Source: Calliopum simillimum (taxonomy: Eukaryota > Arthropoda > Insecta > Diptera > Lauxaniidae). Taken from it: a stretch of DNA of 64,000 bases. The DNA is taken from assembly GCA_951812925.1 (NCBI GenBank), contig OX638368.1, forward strand, positions 79,838,909-79,902,908, read 5' to 3'. How positions within the stretch are numbered: position 1 is the first letter of the stretch; each line of letters opens with the position of its first letter. The notes beneath the pieces are model-generated. The model worked only from the letters and a program-made list of their open reading frames with translations, was not told where the DNA came from and searched no databases. Position numbers and translations under genes: made by a program. Of this stretch, positions 19,638 through 31,817 are shown in pieces.

Positions 19638-19828
19638 GATTAGACTTACATTCATTTTAAAATAAAATATTTAATTTAATATTTTGCACTTTTGACAAAC
19701 AAAAAGAAAAAAAAAATCTATTACAGTATTCGCTACAAGCATTGCTTGGCAAATATAATCTAAGTGTTGATAAAAAGATGTTAAACAATCGCATATTATC
19801 ACATTAGCATACCATTTTTACACAAAAA

Positions 19829-20047
19829 TTATATTTCTTTTGGTATTTCTAAATATTCCGTTGCGTCTTCAGGAATATAATTTGTTGAATTTTGAATATC
19901 AGGAGACAATTTTCGATGAACGCTAACATTTTTAAGACGAGCATTAAGAATGGTTCGTTTTCCAGTTGTATCGAAGTCCTTTTCCACTTGACGTTCACAC
20001 CCCAAAAACGACTTGTTGCTATGAACACTGCATTTATCAAATGTGTC
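19829..20047 (-). CDS. Putative terminal coding exon, probably of the RNF19-like gene
   Basis: On the minus strand a strong acceptor (TTTTATTTTGTTAATTAG) is followed in phase 0 by 72 codons, a TAA stop and a poly(A) signal. The peptide starts DTFDKCSVHSNKSFLGC and ends EDATEYLEIPKEI; I do not recognise a domain. The only same-strand exon in the window with a phase-0 donor is the RNF19 exon at 62509-62991, 42 kb upstream. Phase and strand agree, and the RNF19 C-terminus is known to be long and poorly conserved. The link is an inference: the exon could belong to another gene or be a retrocopy. Confidence 0.45.
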   Translation of the reverse strand, partial: DTFDKCSVHSNKSFLGCERQVEKDFDTTGKRTILNARLKNVSVHRKLSPDIQNSTNYIPEDATEYLEIPKEI

Positions 20048-20182
20048 CTAATTAACAAAATAAAAAGAAAAATATTTCAAACATAATATTATTAGTAGAA
20101 ATAAAAAGGCTTTTTTTTAGTGGCCAAAAAATTAGTAAACCAAATTTAAAATCAAATTTTTTATTTAAAATATTATAATATT

Positions 20183-20812
20183 ACTAGCTGGCCTGGTTGC
20201 GACTTCGTTCGCCCATTCTCGATGCCTTTACGTACGAAGTCCCATCCATCTCCATCGTTCTTCTCTTCCAATCACCAAGGTTTTTGAAGATCCATATATC
20301 AACTTCTGTAATCATAGCTCCCATAGGTACAAAGATATAGCATTTTATATATTTTTTGTATGAATGGTGCAACTCCCCTTCTCACCCCCTCCCCCCGCCC
20401 AAGTTTTTCAAAGTCAATAGTAGATAGAATATTCATGTATGTACCAAGTTTTATAACGATATCTGCGATATGTGAAGAAATATAGCATTTTGTGTATTTT
20501 TGAAAAGTGGATGCAATTCTCCTACACTCATTATCCCTCAAGTTTTGCATGGTGAATGGTAGATATGTACATTATGCATAAGTTCATCAACTTCATTATC
20601 ATAGCTTGTATAACTGTAAAGATATAGCATTTTTTGTATTTTTTTCGCATGGGGGGTGCGACCCCCGTTCCCCTCAGTGGCATTCCACCCCCTTAAGAGC
20701 CTTCTACAGACCATAACAAACAATTTTAAAAAAAATTATGTAAATCGGCCTTGTAGTTTCCGCGTTCATAAGCTACATACGGACACCATTTCATTTTTGT
20801 ATATATAGATTA
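20183..20812. mobile_element. Dispersed non-autonomous repeat, RTE-tail-like
   Basis: The block starts ACTAGCTGGCCTGGTTGCGA and ends TTTTTGTATATATAGATTA. These openings and endings resemble those of insect repeats associated with RTE-type LINEs; that is recalled, not compared. It contains a short internal repetition: three variants of a phrase on 'kappa' spacing around AAGATATAGCATTTT at 20332, 20470 and 20618, each followed by a CCCC-rich patch. Non-coding. Confidence 0.5.
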
Positions 20813-21344
20813 CTTTTCCAAATTTGTAGACATTTCGTCGCCTGAGTTCTCTTTTGCCCCATACGCATATTTATTAAAAACACAAAAGCAAATAACTTGA
20901 GTTTTTGTTGACACAGGTTATGTGACGACGATTTATATTAACAAAAAGTAGAGTCAAATTACAGTTCATTGTCTAAAAAATCTACTTACAGAATTTGTCT
21001 GATCCTAAAGTGTCCATATGATAATTTTAAGATATTTTTAAAATTTTCCATATTCTCAGTTATTTCAAATAAGACTTAAAGCATGGTAAGTGTTATCGGG
21101 CATTAAAAAAATTATATTACGTATACCAACGTATTTTCATTAAAAACCAACATAATAAATCATTGTTTCGTAATATTCGAAGAAATGCCATATTAAGATG
21201 ATTTTAATAAAAAACCAAAACAAAAGAATGGTAAAAGTTGACGTATTTTTCGGAGCTAAATCTGATTCCGTCGGAGAGCTGTTAAGAAATAATAAAAAAT
21301 GCATCAATTGCTTTGCACTAAGATATCGAGAAATATATTTTTAT
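20813..21344. other. Non-coding AT-rich sequence
   Basis: No gene or repeat end recognised. Confidence 0.35.
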
Positions 21345-21620
21345 TACACCTAGCATATATTCACTTTGTCCGTCTATTTGCAACAAGGAGGCGTGGCACG
21401 TATGGAAAAGTTTTTATATTCTTGATCAGCGTCACCTCCTGAGCCTATATAGCTATGTCTATCTGTGGAAATAGTTTTTACGGGAAAACTAAGCAAAAAA
21501 ACTTTATGAATTTTGGTACACTGCTTCCATAGTCAAGCTAGCTCGTGGTATCGAAAATCAGCCAAATCGTTCAACGGACACGAATACCACCCATACAAAA
21601 ATATTCAAAACGCAATACAC
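21345..21620 (+). mobile_element. Helentron-like repeat, 5' part
   Basis: Matches the family seen complete at 33462-34274: CATATATTCACTTTGTCCGT, TTCTTGATCAGCGTCACCTC, then ATTTTGGTACACTGC and GGACACG. It ends at about 21620, where another repeat (21621-23095) begins. Confidence 0.7.
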
Positions 21621-23095
21621 GGAAGGGTAGGTAGGAAGCAAAATCTAATCCGACTAAAATGAATCGGAAATCTATCAATGCAGATTGTTTTCTTATAATG
21701 TGAAGATAAAAACGCACCAAACTTTGGAATCCCATCAGATCACTTTTTCGAAATATTCAAGGTCAAAAACAATAATTTTTTTTGTAAATATCACACTAAC
21801 GGTTACTTCTTCAGACCTCAGAGCTTTTCTCGTACGACTTATTGGTTACGAGATATCCTAAACAAAAAAGTGGCAAAGCTTGGTAATGCATACATACGGC
21901 ATTTAAGAGTACAGTACCTGGAGACCGATCCCTGCTCGGTCAACAATCTAATCTTAATATTTTAGTCGATGTTTTTATTCATAGCTATTTTTTGTTATGA
22001 AACTTGTATCTTTTCACTTCTTCACTTCACAATTTCAAAATCCTGCAGGTATAATGACAGTTCTGCTGATGAAGACGGACTTAGCGTCAAAAAGTACATA
22101 AGACTGCATATAAGAATTAAACAGTTCATTCCAATTTTTTTTTTTTTTTTTGTGCCTGAGTTATTAACCAAAATTTTTATTTTGATAAAAAAATGGGCGT
22201 GGCAATTATTAAACAAAGTCTTCTTTTTGTTATGCTTTAGATACTCCTGATCCAGATCCGCATACCAAATTTCATCAAAATATGTTGTATCATTTGCGAG
22301 AAATAGCATTTATTGTATGGGAGGTTCCACGCGCACTTTCGATATTTTGCCTACTTTCAGGTCGTAGGTGTCTAAAAGCAAGTAGACTCCCTGTAGTTAA
22401 ATTCAGAAAGATTGCTTTAGTAGTTTTCTTTTTATAGCGCACTATATTTTTGTGGGCGGTACCACGCCCTTCACCGAGTTTTCCCAATATAACGGCATAT
22501 CACATATTAACACTTGTTTGCAGGGGTAATTTCTCCTAAATTTTCATTAAAATTGTTGGAGTCGTTTTCGAGTAATATTGAATAAAAATTTTCAAGGGCT
22601 AAAAAGTGGGCGTGGAACTTCTTCGATCCCGCCCACTTTTTGTCTGTTTCAAGGCATTATTAAACCGTATCTTCTCACCAAATTTTATTCAAATGTCTTG
22701 TATGGTTTGCGAGTTATGACCATATCAAATTTAAAATTTAATGCGATGCCACGCCTTCCGGTGAGCATTTACAAAGTTCAAGCCTAGCTCATTCTTCATT
22801 GTATGCTAATATCTAACACTATACCAAGTTTCATTGAAATCGAGAAAAAAATATTGAGTGCAAAAAAACAAACAAACAAACATACAATTTTATCTCGTAT
22901 AAGAAGAGAAGAAAGTAATATCGCCGCTTGAGACACTTTTTGACATTTTGACTTAAGACTTGTTCCACAGGTTTTGAAACATGATCTTTCTAATGCTGTT
23001 GTCAGAATGCATCTATCTATCTTCTTGAGTTACTTCATGTTTTTAAATATTTTTATTTCTTATTTGCTCCAAAAAGCTATTTTTGGTTTTGGAGC
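21621..23095 (+). mobile_element. Unclassified 1.5-kb dispersed repeat (also at 44575-45100)
   Basis: Both ends recur in inverted orientation at 44575-45100. The end at 21650-21770 (containing ATCTATCAATGCAGATTGTT) matches about 44990-45080. The end at 22905-23090 (GACTTAAGACTTGTTCCACA, TTATTTGCTCCAAAAAGC) matches about 44590-44780. The distal copy lacks the roughly 1 kb in between. Several GGGCGTGG phrases lie inside. There is no coding frame. Both copies are embedded in Helentron-like sequence. Confidence 0.65.
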
Positions 23096-23116
23096 AAGTT
23101 CCATATGAAAAAAAAA

Positions 23117-24016
23117 CTAGTAAGGGTGTAAAATTTGGCCTGGCCAAACATTAAATACCCTACACTGCAGTATTTTTAAAATTTTGCTCTTATGGGAGGT
23201 GCTACGCTCTCTTGTCCGAGTTCACCCAGTTTTTGTCCAGAGCTTGCATTTATAGTTTTTAGTGTCTGATTGAAAAACGTTTTCAGCTTTTGCTTATATA
23301 GCAGGTGCCACGCCCTCTTGTCCGAGTTCGTCTAGTTTAAGCTTAGAGCGTGCATTTATAGTCTTAAGTGTTTGAGTGAAGTTTGGTTGGATTATCTCAA
23401 AAACTCTTTCAGTATAGCCTTTTGAAACTTTTGCTTATATGGGAGGTACCACGCCCCCTTGTCCGATTTCACCCAATTTTTGTTGAAAGCTTTTATTTAT
23501 GATTCTTAGTGTCTGAGTCGAATTTGGTTCGAATATCTCAAAAAACCCTTTCAGTATAGCGTTTTAAAGCTTTTGATTATATGGGAGGTGCCACGCCCTC
23601 TTGTCCGAATTCGTACAGTTTTTTCTTAGAGCTTGCGCTTACAATTCTTAGTATTTATGCGTATTTTGGTTGCATTGTCGTGAAAAATACTGCTAAATTT
23701 GCATTTTGAATATATTTTTTGTATGGGCGGTAGGCGTGTCCGTTGACCGATTTCGCTCATTTTCAATCCCCCGAGCTATCTTTGACGACGAAGGCAGTGT
23801 ACCAAATTTCATTAAATTATCTTGCTCAGTTTTCCTAAAAAGTGTATTTCAACACACAGCCAGCCACCCAGCCAGCTAGACAGACGGACATGGCTATATC
23901 GACTCAGGAGGTGACGCTAATCAAGAATATATATACTTTTCTATATCTGCCACTCCTCCTTCTCTGCGTTACAAACGGAAGGACAAAGTGAATATACCCT
24001 GGGTGCAGGGTATAAA
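23117..24016 (-). mobile_element. Helentron-like repeat, near full length
   Basis: On the minus strand it runs from the hairpin-forming ATACCCTGCACCCAGGGTAT end (about 24012) to TTTGGCCAGGCCAAATTTTA and ACACCCTTACTAG (23117). A hairpin a few bases before a CTAG-type end is the Helitron/Helentron 3' signature. Inside, a motif around CCACGCCCTCTTGTCCGA recurs at about 23200, 23308, 23449 and 23591, giving a degenerate tandem array of about 140 bp, as in DINE-1-type elements. Non-autonomous. Confidence 0.75.
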
Positions 24017-24674
24017 AAAAAGTTTTAAATTGTTAATTCCCAGCAGTTCTCAAGTAGACAATTCGCCCAATATCACTAGCGAATTAGCTAGCAAAACACG
24101 CGCTAGTTCCTTTTTTGACCCCAGGTAATGCAAGCAGTCGTCAGTTTAATAATAAAATATAAAACGTGAGCGATAAAAACGTTTGAATTTCAAATTTTCT
24201 TTGGAGAGACTTTTTTTAGTTTCAAAATTTGAGTAATTTTTTTTATAAAAAAAAAAAACAAAAAAAAAAAAAAGAGAACAAAATTTAGAAAAAAAACAAA
24301 AATTTTTTCAATTGTTTAAATACGAATTTCACATAACTACGTCAATAAGCTTTATAGACGAATGAGCTAAAGACTTCGTAATTTATCTACATACATAGGT
24401 GAAAAACTTTGAACCCCAGGTTCGAATCTCAGTGTGGGTTGTTCGATTTTTTTTTTTTCTCTACTAAGAGAATGAATTAGAAGCAAGCTTCTTCTCACTA
24501 GTGAAATAACTAGTGAGCAGTAGAGCAAAGGGTGGCAATCGACCCCTGCCTATGACATGCACACGTTAAATTCGCCGGTTGAGAACGAATAAAGTAGATC
24601 TGGGAGGAACTAGTGCTGAACTGAAGGGTTCTTATTTGCTCTATAGACATATAAAATCATAATTTTATTTTTTT
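24017..24674. other. AT-rich spacer with an isolated Pol III B-box-like motif
   Basis: Mostly A/T runs. At 24419-24429 GGTTCGAATCTC-like sequence (a perfect B box) occurs, with GAATGAGCTAAAGACTTCG about 60 bp upstream as a weak A-box candidate. It could be a SINE head, but the body matches nothing else here. No gene. Confidence 0.3.
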
Positions 24675-25225
24675 ATAGAAAGTTTCCTATGGATAACTAA
24701 GAAAGATAACTCGATGAAATTTGATAAATTGCCTCTGTATCAAAGTTAGCTCGTGAGATTGAAAATGAGCGAAATCGGTCAACAGACACGCCTAATACTA
24801 CTAAATACTGAAGATAGTAATTACAAGCTCTGAACAAAATACTATGTGAATTCGGACAATAGGACGTGTTACCTCCCGTAAAAGCAAAAGTTAAAAAATC
24901 CTTTACTGAATGCGTCTTTTGATATAATCCATCCAAATTTTACTCAACCACTAAGGATAGGAAATGCAAGCTAAGTTGATTCGCACAAGAGGGCGTGGCA
25001 CCTCCCATACGCTCAAAGTTTTCAAAATGTTGTAGTGCAAGCGTTATTTGAGATAATGAAATAGAATTTCGCACAGAAACTAAGAATAATTAGTGGAATC
25101 TTTGAGCAAAAATTGGGCGAACTCGGACAACAAGGCGTGGTTCCTCCCATACAAGCAAAATTTTCAAAATGCTGCAGTAAATGTTGTGCAATATTTGGCC
25201 AGGACAAAAGTAACACATGTCTATT
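24675..25225 (+). mobile_element. Helentron-like repeat, 5'-truncated
   Basis: Contains the family phrases GATTGAAAATGAGCGAAATC, ACGCCTAATACTACTAAATA, repeated GGCGTGG(C/T)xCCTCCCATA and the 3' hairpin TTTGGCCAGGACAAAAGTAA. The 5' end is missing. Confidence 0.65.
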
Positions 25226-25599
25226 TGTTATTAAATTTTTTTTATAGAAACTAGTGCCATCTACTACGTATTGTTATTAATAATAATGCTTTTCATTCAT
25301 TTGCCCCATTTACATTTCTATGTAAATGAGATATCTTTACATAAGAGTTTAAAGGACACCATTTTTTCCTGTTTTTGAAGTTATATAGCTAGACAATTTA
25401 ATTTTAGGCAGTAAAATCTGGTATGACCGCTAATAGCCCTAGCTTTTTTCTTCAAAACACAATCGAACCGATATCGGTATCTGTAAAATCGCAATAGTTT
25501 TTGCGCACATTCAACGATATGAAAATTAGACTCCGTATTTAAAGTTTTAAGATTCAAGGGCAAGCGAACACTGACTTGCTGTTCTTTAGTAAACTAAAC
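25226..25599. repeat. Fragment related to a foldback arm (30480-30640)
   Basis: The segment 25325-25480 (GAGATATCTTTACATAAGAG, AAAGGACACCATTTTTTCCT, AATCTGGTATGACCGCTAAT) matches the arms of the palindrome at 30314-31808. It is a single diverged arm fragment. No gene. Confidence 0.6.
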
Positions 25600-25880
25600 G
25601 TTGGCCTACCCTACACTGCAGTGTTTTTTAAATATTGTTTATATGGTGACACGACCTCTTGTCCGAGTTCACTCATATTTTGCTCAGAGCTTGCATTTAT
25701 AGTTCTTAGTGTCGGTGTGAAATTTGGTTGGATAATCTCAAAAAACGTTTTCAGTATAGCGTTTTGAAGCCTTGCTTATATGTGAGGTGCCACGCCCTTT
25801 TGTCCGAGCTCGTCTTGTTTTAGCTCAGAGCGTGCATTCATAGTCCTTAGTATTTGAGTGAAATTTATGTCCTAATTCTC
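25600..25880 (-). mobile_element. Helentron-like repeat fragment
   Basis: Starts at CCTACCCTACACTGCAGTGT, as the 3' end of the family, and contains two copies of the CTTGTCCGAG unit. It breaks off near 25880. Minus-strand orientation relative to the copy at 33462. Confidence 0.65.
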
Positions 25881-26709
25881 TATTTCGAAAACTCTCACTT
25901 TTCACTATATTCGAAATGGTTGTGGTCTTTGATTTTATTTTTATATTGAAAAAATTGTCTTTCTGTAAAACGAAAACAGACGAATTTACAGTCAAGTTCG
26001 TCACTTGAAATTTTCTGTCGGTTAAAATTCAAGCGCAAGTTCTTTTTTTGAATTTATTGGTTATCATGGACTTTGTTATTTTTCCGGTTTTTTTTGGCGA
26101 AGGAGTAATGAAAATTATCGTTCTCTTCGGATAAATAGAAGAATTTTAAGAGACAACTTAAATGTTTCGGAGATTCCAGAATCTGCGTAAGTACGTAGAT
26201 AAATACCACGACTTTCATCATAAGGCAAAATGAAGTTAAGCGTTGCAAATTTATTTATTGCAGCTTTATAAAGAACTTTCGCGTAAGTAAATAAGTCTTC
26301 AAATATATTTTTGATTAATTGTCCCCAAAAATGAAAACCGGACACAGACAAACAGGAATACCAAATGTAATTAAACTGGCTTGTTTTTTGACATTCCTTG
26401 CATCAGGAAGCTATCAAGGTTTTGTTGGGACTGACTTCAAATGCTGTCTATCCCAAGCATCGGCTTCAAGAATTGTTGCAGAGTGCTTGGAATTATTTGG
26501 AAACTACTTATGCTCGATATGGGTTTGGTTGTGGTTTTCTTTTGAATTCCAGATATATCATATTTTTTCTAGATTTGTGATCATAATTTGGTTATCAAAT
26601 ATGTCGACATAAGAAATCCCGGCTAAAACTACGATTCATTTATTTGGAAAAGTAGTCATGTTAATTCTTATCTAAATCCAAATTTGAAAGAGGAAAAATA
26701 AGTGCATGT

Positions 26710-28717
26710 CTTCTTGGTAAGTTTTTTTAAGGACATATGGATATTTCTTACAAATAGTCTACCGAGTGTGAAAAATTAAATATGTTATAAAGTTTGATTT
26801 AACCACCGGTAGTTATGCAAAAATATTCAAATTTATATATGCAAATAATACATATAGCTTTTATCAATTGTAGTCCATAAAAAATGGCTGCAAAAATTTA
26901 ATTTCTCCAATTTAATTTTTAACAAATTTATTAGTCTTTTTTCTTTATGCGGTAGAGGAGCTTAAGAAAATTTAATTTTGTATTAGTTTGCGTTTAAATT
27001 TGCCTAACAATACCAATTATACAAATAAAATGTTTAAATTGCAACTGGAGTCCAAATAACGGTAATTTTTCGGATTGTCTTAAGTAAAGTTCTAATGTCG
27101 CGTCCGTAGTCCAAAAATATCATTTTTAATTACTATTAATGTATTAGCGGTCACACCTGATCGAAACTCTATATCTTCAGTAAGATCATAGTCCGCTAAA
27201 AAAATACTTAATTAGTAAGTCTCGACAAAGTATATCTAGAAAGTTATAAGTGTTTGAAATGTGTCAGGTCCGCAATTATATGTAATAAATCCATATAAAT
27301 AAAACTGAAACTTTGTATGTATCTTTGGATATCCCTTACGATTTAGAAAATGTGCGGTTGAATTCATCAAACGTTTACAGTGCGTTTGTTAGTATTGGAT
27401 AATGCTCGATCATAGGTTGAAAAAATGGGTGTTGTCACGACCTCCTCCTAACATAATTCGTCATAAGACTGAAACTATTTAATGCAGATGGATGGCATTT
27501 CGTACATATGTAAAGAGTATTGAGAGAAATAAAATCAAAATTCATTACATCACCTCAATATTTTGGTAAATTTGTAATTGAATTTGGATATAAATACTTA
27601 GATTTCGTAATTTCGCACACGTACTTAGATGCAGACGATAAAATTAGACACGTACAAAAAAGAAAAGTTTGACAGAAACGACTTAAAAGCCATAAATTTA
27701 TTTTACAAAATGCTTTTGTTTTTCGAATGCTCTAACTAATCATAACACTCATGAAGTTAATTGGTTTTATATTCATGCAAAGGAGGTTAGACACTTTTCA
27801 TCAATAGCTACCTTAATATCATTAAAACAACTAAAATGAAGTATTTCACTACTTGAATTATTGTTAAGGAAAAATTTGTGGCGTCCGGAATGTCACGTCC
27901 GTTATTACATTTTAGCTTATAAAAGTGAAACTAAAGAGGATATTTTATTAAGGAAAAATGCATTATGAAGAAGCATGTTTCAGCATGGTTTTCACATTAT
28001 TAGAAAAACAAATTTGCCTACATATTTCGCAGAATTTTTAATTTTCGTACATGCACCTCAAAAGTACTTCCATTTTATGTCGCGTCCGTATGGACTTTTA
28101 TTGGCTAGTATTTTGGTACTGCATGCCCGACCGACCTCGTGATTTTTTCGAATAGTAGTCCTCCCCTAGTACTAAATTATGCACCAAATAAAAAGTCAAA
28201 GTTTCCTCTGGACTTGATTATTTTTAAAAAATATGCGTACGAATGTTGCGTCCGTAACCTGTGGAAATACCCATATGTAAATAATAAAAACATACGCAAA
28301 ATAATAAGTAGTAAGGGGTGTTAAAATCATAATCTTAAATATTAGATGTTAACTCTTCTTTTAAAGTTTCTTTTTCGATTAGCTCATAAAAATACTACCA
28401 CATTCCATCTGTAATATGCAATGTGCAAAATATATTTTCTTTAAAATCATTTAGCAGAAAAAATACTGGTTTTTATCAAAAACTCTATTTTTCATCCATT
28501 TTTAGTCATACGCCATTCAGATGCAACCCATTAGCCGACTCGAGATTTTTGGCAATTTTTACGATCCCTTATTAAAGTGCAGAAGATAAATAGTTTTGAA
28601 TACTTAAAAAATATCATATGGCTGTATAATCTCTGTGAGATTTAGAAAACCATATTTAAAACAAAAACATTCAACATGCACAAATTACAAATTGTAATTA
28701 TTCACCTTAATATGCAC
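26710..28717. other. Non-coding insert within the Harbinger remnant, with recurring GCGTCCGTA
   Basis: No gene found over 2 kb. Variants of TGTCGCGTCCGTA recur at about 27098, 27886-27900, 28078 and 28245, each in otherwise AT-rich sequence, so this may be a decayed element with internal repeats. Ends not resolved. Confidence 0.4.
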
Positions 28718-29300
28718 TAGGGGTCTGCACAAGACATCTTGAAATAAAGTGTACTTTTTTTTTACACCCACATTTTACACTGAACTAATGCATTTGATCC
28801 AAAAAATTCAAGATTCAAATCATCGTGTACACTGATTTCATTTTGACACTATTTACATTGTCTTGTTTTATCAGTGTGAAAAATAAACTTGGTTCTAAAA
28901 AATACATCAGTGAACTCTATTTTATAAAAACAAATACTTCAGGTCACTGTAAAACGTGCGAGAATTGTAGTAGCTTTCATACATTTTTGCGACAGAGTGA
29001 GAGTAAACAAAAAAGAGGCACAAGAAGAGAGCGATAAACTACTCTTATCACACCATTAGCATTTAGTAGTGTACACTACTACTACAGTATGTTAGTATGC
29101 AACTAAAATAACTGAAACAAATCAAACAAGACAAATTAGCACAGTATTTCTTTATTTTCTTTCAAATTCTAGTTCTGTCAAGACATTTACACACGACACT
29201 GAACTAGAGCATTTGATAAATAAAAAACGGGTACAAAATATAACGTATCTTGAAACGAAATGTCTTAAAACGCAAACAAGACGTCTTGTGCAGACCCCTT
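28718..29300. mobile_element. hAT-type MITE with 8-bp target duplication
   Basis: The element is 583 bp, with ends TAGGGGTCTGCACAAGAC and (inward on the other strand) AAGGGGTCTGCACAAGAC. ATATGCAC flanks it on both sides (28710-28717 and 29301-29308). Near each end ACAAGACRTCTTG forms a small palindrome. Short frames inside are not related to transposase. Confidence 0.88.
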
Positions 29301-29645
29301 ATATGCACCAAACTCTATCTTATGAAGTATATTTTTTAAATTTTGGTCAATTTCGAACTGCTCTCACGTACTTGCATAGTAATTATTATTTTTCAGCAGA
29401 TTCTAGTTATCAATTGTCACCAAATTTATTAACAGCGTTCAGAAATCCATAGTGACCTTGAGAAATTTTGTAATTGAACGCTGTTTTGGAGTCCTCAAAA
29501 ATAGGTTTCGATGCATTTTTGCCGAGAGAGGACTGCATTACTCTCCTATGGTAGTAACTAAAACTATAAATGTTTGTAGTTCTCAACATAATGCTTGTAT
29601 ACATTACGAAAATGAGATGCAGAAAGCAATGAAATTGTAAGTGAA

Positions 29646-30024
29646 ATTGTGAGACCACCAAATGAAAACATTCCAACTTTAGTTACAACTTTAAGGAGAA
29701 GAATAGCAGAAACTTTTGTATAATACATGTTTTCTGCAGTTGTACCTTAATAAAACTAACTTACATTGCAATCGAATACTTTTTATATTTATTTAAATGA
29801 TTTAATTAGATAAACTAAAATTGGGTACTTGTATAAATAAAAATTCTTCAACCGCTGTCTTCACTTCGCCCGTTCAACCGTTTTTGTTTTTATTATTTTC
29901 AAACCAAATCTCAACAGAACTGCCACTTGAAAATTATTTCCTTATTTCAATTGAAAATATTCAGTAAAAAGTTTGAAACATCATAAAAAAAAGAGTTGGC
30001 AGGGCTTAAAAATGTATTGTCTTT
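29646..30024. other. Harbinger 3' flank and AT-rich DNA
   Basis: No gene. It contains the end of the Harbinger remnant, then sequence interrupted by the foldback at 30025; its continuation is at 37954-38130. Confidence 0.4.
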
Positions 30025-30313
30025 CACGGTGGTTTTTAAAAAATTTTAACTTTTTGAAATACCACCCGCGATTTTTTCAGGGATAATGTTGGGGGACCCT
30101 TCTAGTATCTAAATCCGCAAACCGCGAAATCGAACGTCCAGCCGTTTTTTTTTTTTTTTTTCGACCTTTTAGTTTTTTTAACGATTTTTGAGTATGTCTC
30201 GGTGTGTATATACATATTATGTACACATATATATGAATATACGTACATATATATACTTGTATATGTATATATGTGTAATATATATATATGGATATATATA
30301 TACATACATACAT

Positions 30314-31808
30314 ATAAAAGGTATCGCTTCCGCACCATTTATTTTTAAAAAAAAATCGGTTTTTTCGTATTTAAGAAAAACACAAACAAAAACCGGAAAC
30401 GAAAGTAGTCACTCCAGATGTGATTTTTGATGCTTAATCCGATTCCGGTATTAGAATTGCTCTATTACGTCTGGACTTTGAGATATCTTTACATATATGT
30501 TTAAAGGACACCATTTTTTTTCCTATTTTTGAAGTTATATAACAAGATAAGGTAATATTATGCCGTAAAATCTGGTATGACAGTTAATAGCCCTAGTTTT
30601 TTTATTGAAAACTCAATTAAACCGATAACGATATCTTTTTTTTGTCGGAGATATCTTTGCCTAAAAAGTTAAAAAAGTGCAAAAACTCGATTTTTGGCTA
30701 TATTGGATGTTATATGCAGGACACACAAAATTTTTTTGGGAATTTCTATCACCAGAAACATTTGGTACTTTCTTTTGGCTTTAAATTGAGCTATCAAATG
30801 TTTATCTGCAATATTTCTCTGCAAAGTTATGTTAATTTTAAAATCACACCATGAAACTTAAAGCGAAAAATCTCGGTTTTCGGCTATATTTGAGGTTGTA
30901 TACAGTACAGACGAAATTCGTCTGCTCTTTTTTACTAACCGACACATTTAAAACCATTCTTTATCTTCAAAATAAGCTATCAAGAGGTCTCTTGTGATTG
31001 TTTTCCACAAAGTTATGACCATTTAAAAATTACATTATGCAGTGCAAACTCACAGTGTACGAGTATTCCTTATATTGCTGCAACATGTTGTCTTAAAATA
31101 GTCATATCTTTTTAGAAAACAATTACAAGAGACCACTTTTTAGCTCATTTTGAAGATAAAGACTGGTTTTAAATGCTTCGGTTGGTAAAAAAGAGCAGAC
31201 GAATTTCGCCCGTACTGTATACAACCTCAAATATAGCCGAAAACCGAGATTTTTCGCATTAAGTTTCATGGTGTGATTTTAAAATTAACATAACTTTGCA
31301 GAGAAATATTGCAGATAAATATTTGATAGCTCAATTTAAAGCCAAAAGAAAGTACCAAATGTTTCTGGTGATAGAAATTCCCAAAAAAATTTTGTGTGTC
31401 CTGCATATAACATCCAATATAGCCAAAAATCGAGTTTTTGCACTTTTTTAACTTTTTAGGCAAAGATATCTCCGACAAAAAAAAAGATATCGTTATCGGT
31501 TTAATTGAGTTTTCAATAAAAAAACTAGGGCTATTAACTGTCATACCAGATTTTACGGCATAATATTACCTTATCTTGTTATATAACTTCAAAAATAGGA
31601 AAAAAAAATGGTGTCCTTCAAACATATATGTAAGGATATCTCAAAGTCCAGACGTAATAGAGCGATTCTAATACCGGAATCGGATTAAGCATCAAAAATC
31701 ACATCTGGAATGACTACTTTCGTTTCCGGTTTTTGTTTGTGTTTTTCTTAAATACGAAAAAACCGATTTTTTTAAAAAATAAATGGTGCGGAAACACTAC
31801 CTTTTATT
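30314..31808. repeat. Palindromic element A
   Basis: Arms of about 700 bp are complementary from AAAGGTATCGCTTCCGCACC on the left to GGTGCGGAAACACTACCTTT on the right, and the centre lies near 31060. The arm peptide-like frames (ISLPKKLKKCKNSIFGYIGC, seen on both strands) are mirror images of the same non-coding arm. A diverged arm piece occurs at 25325-25480. Confidence 0.8.
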
Positions 31809-31817
31809 TGCATGTAT

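Larger units (their letters stand above)
26065..29645 (+). pseudogene. PIF/Harbinger transposase remnant, split by a large insertion
   Basis: Plus-strand pieces follow the order of a HARBI1-like transposase. At 26100-26170 there is an N-terminal RRSNENYRSLRINRRILRDN-type segment. At 26355-26510 are FLTFLASGSYQGFVGTD and SQASASRIVAECLELF. At about 26600-26690 comes a diverged 'VDIRNPG.NYDSFIWKSS', the region around a catalytic Asp. After a 2.7-kb gap follow DSSYQLSPNLLTAFRNP (from about 29398) and RNFVIERCFGVLKNRFRC (29458 onward) with the conserved catalytic-region glutamate. Frameshifts and stops make it inactive. The gap contains a hAT element and unidentified DNA. Confidence 0.8.

Noticed and set aside
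24361..24440. A SINE with a perfect B box
   Set aside because: The A box is weak, the body matches no other copy in the window, and a single B box can arise by chance.
30077..30430. Frames rich in Tyr and Ile (IYIYTYIHI) near 30100-30430 and 37500-37870
   Set aside because: They read TA/CATA repeats in the arms of a foldback and mirror each other.
30642..31544. Identical 70- and 92-codon frames (ISLPKKLKKCKNSIFGYIGC) on opposite strands
   Set aside because: They are the two arms of palindrome A; no coding evidence beyond being open.
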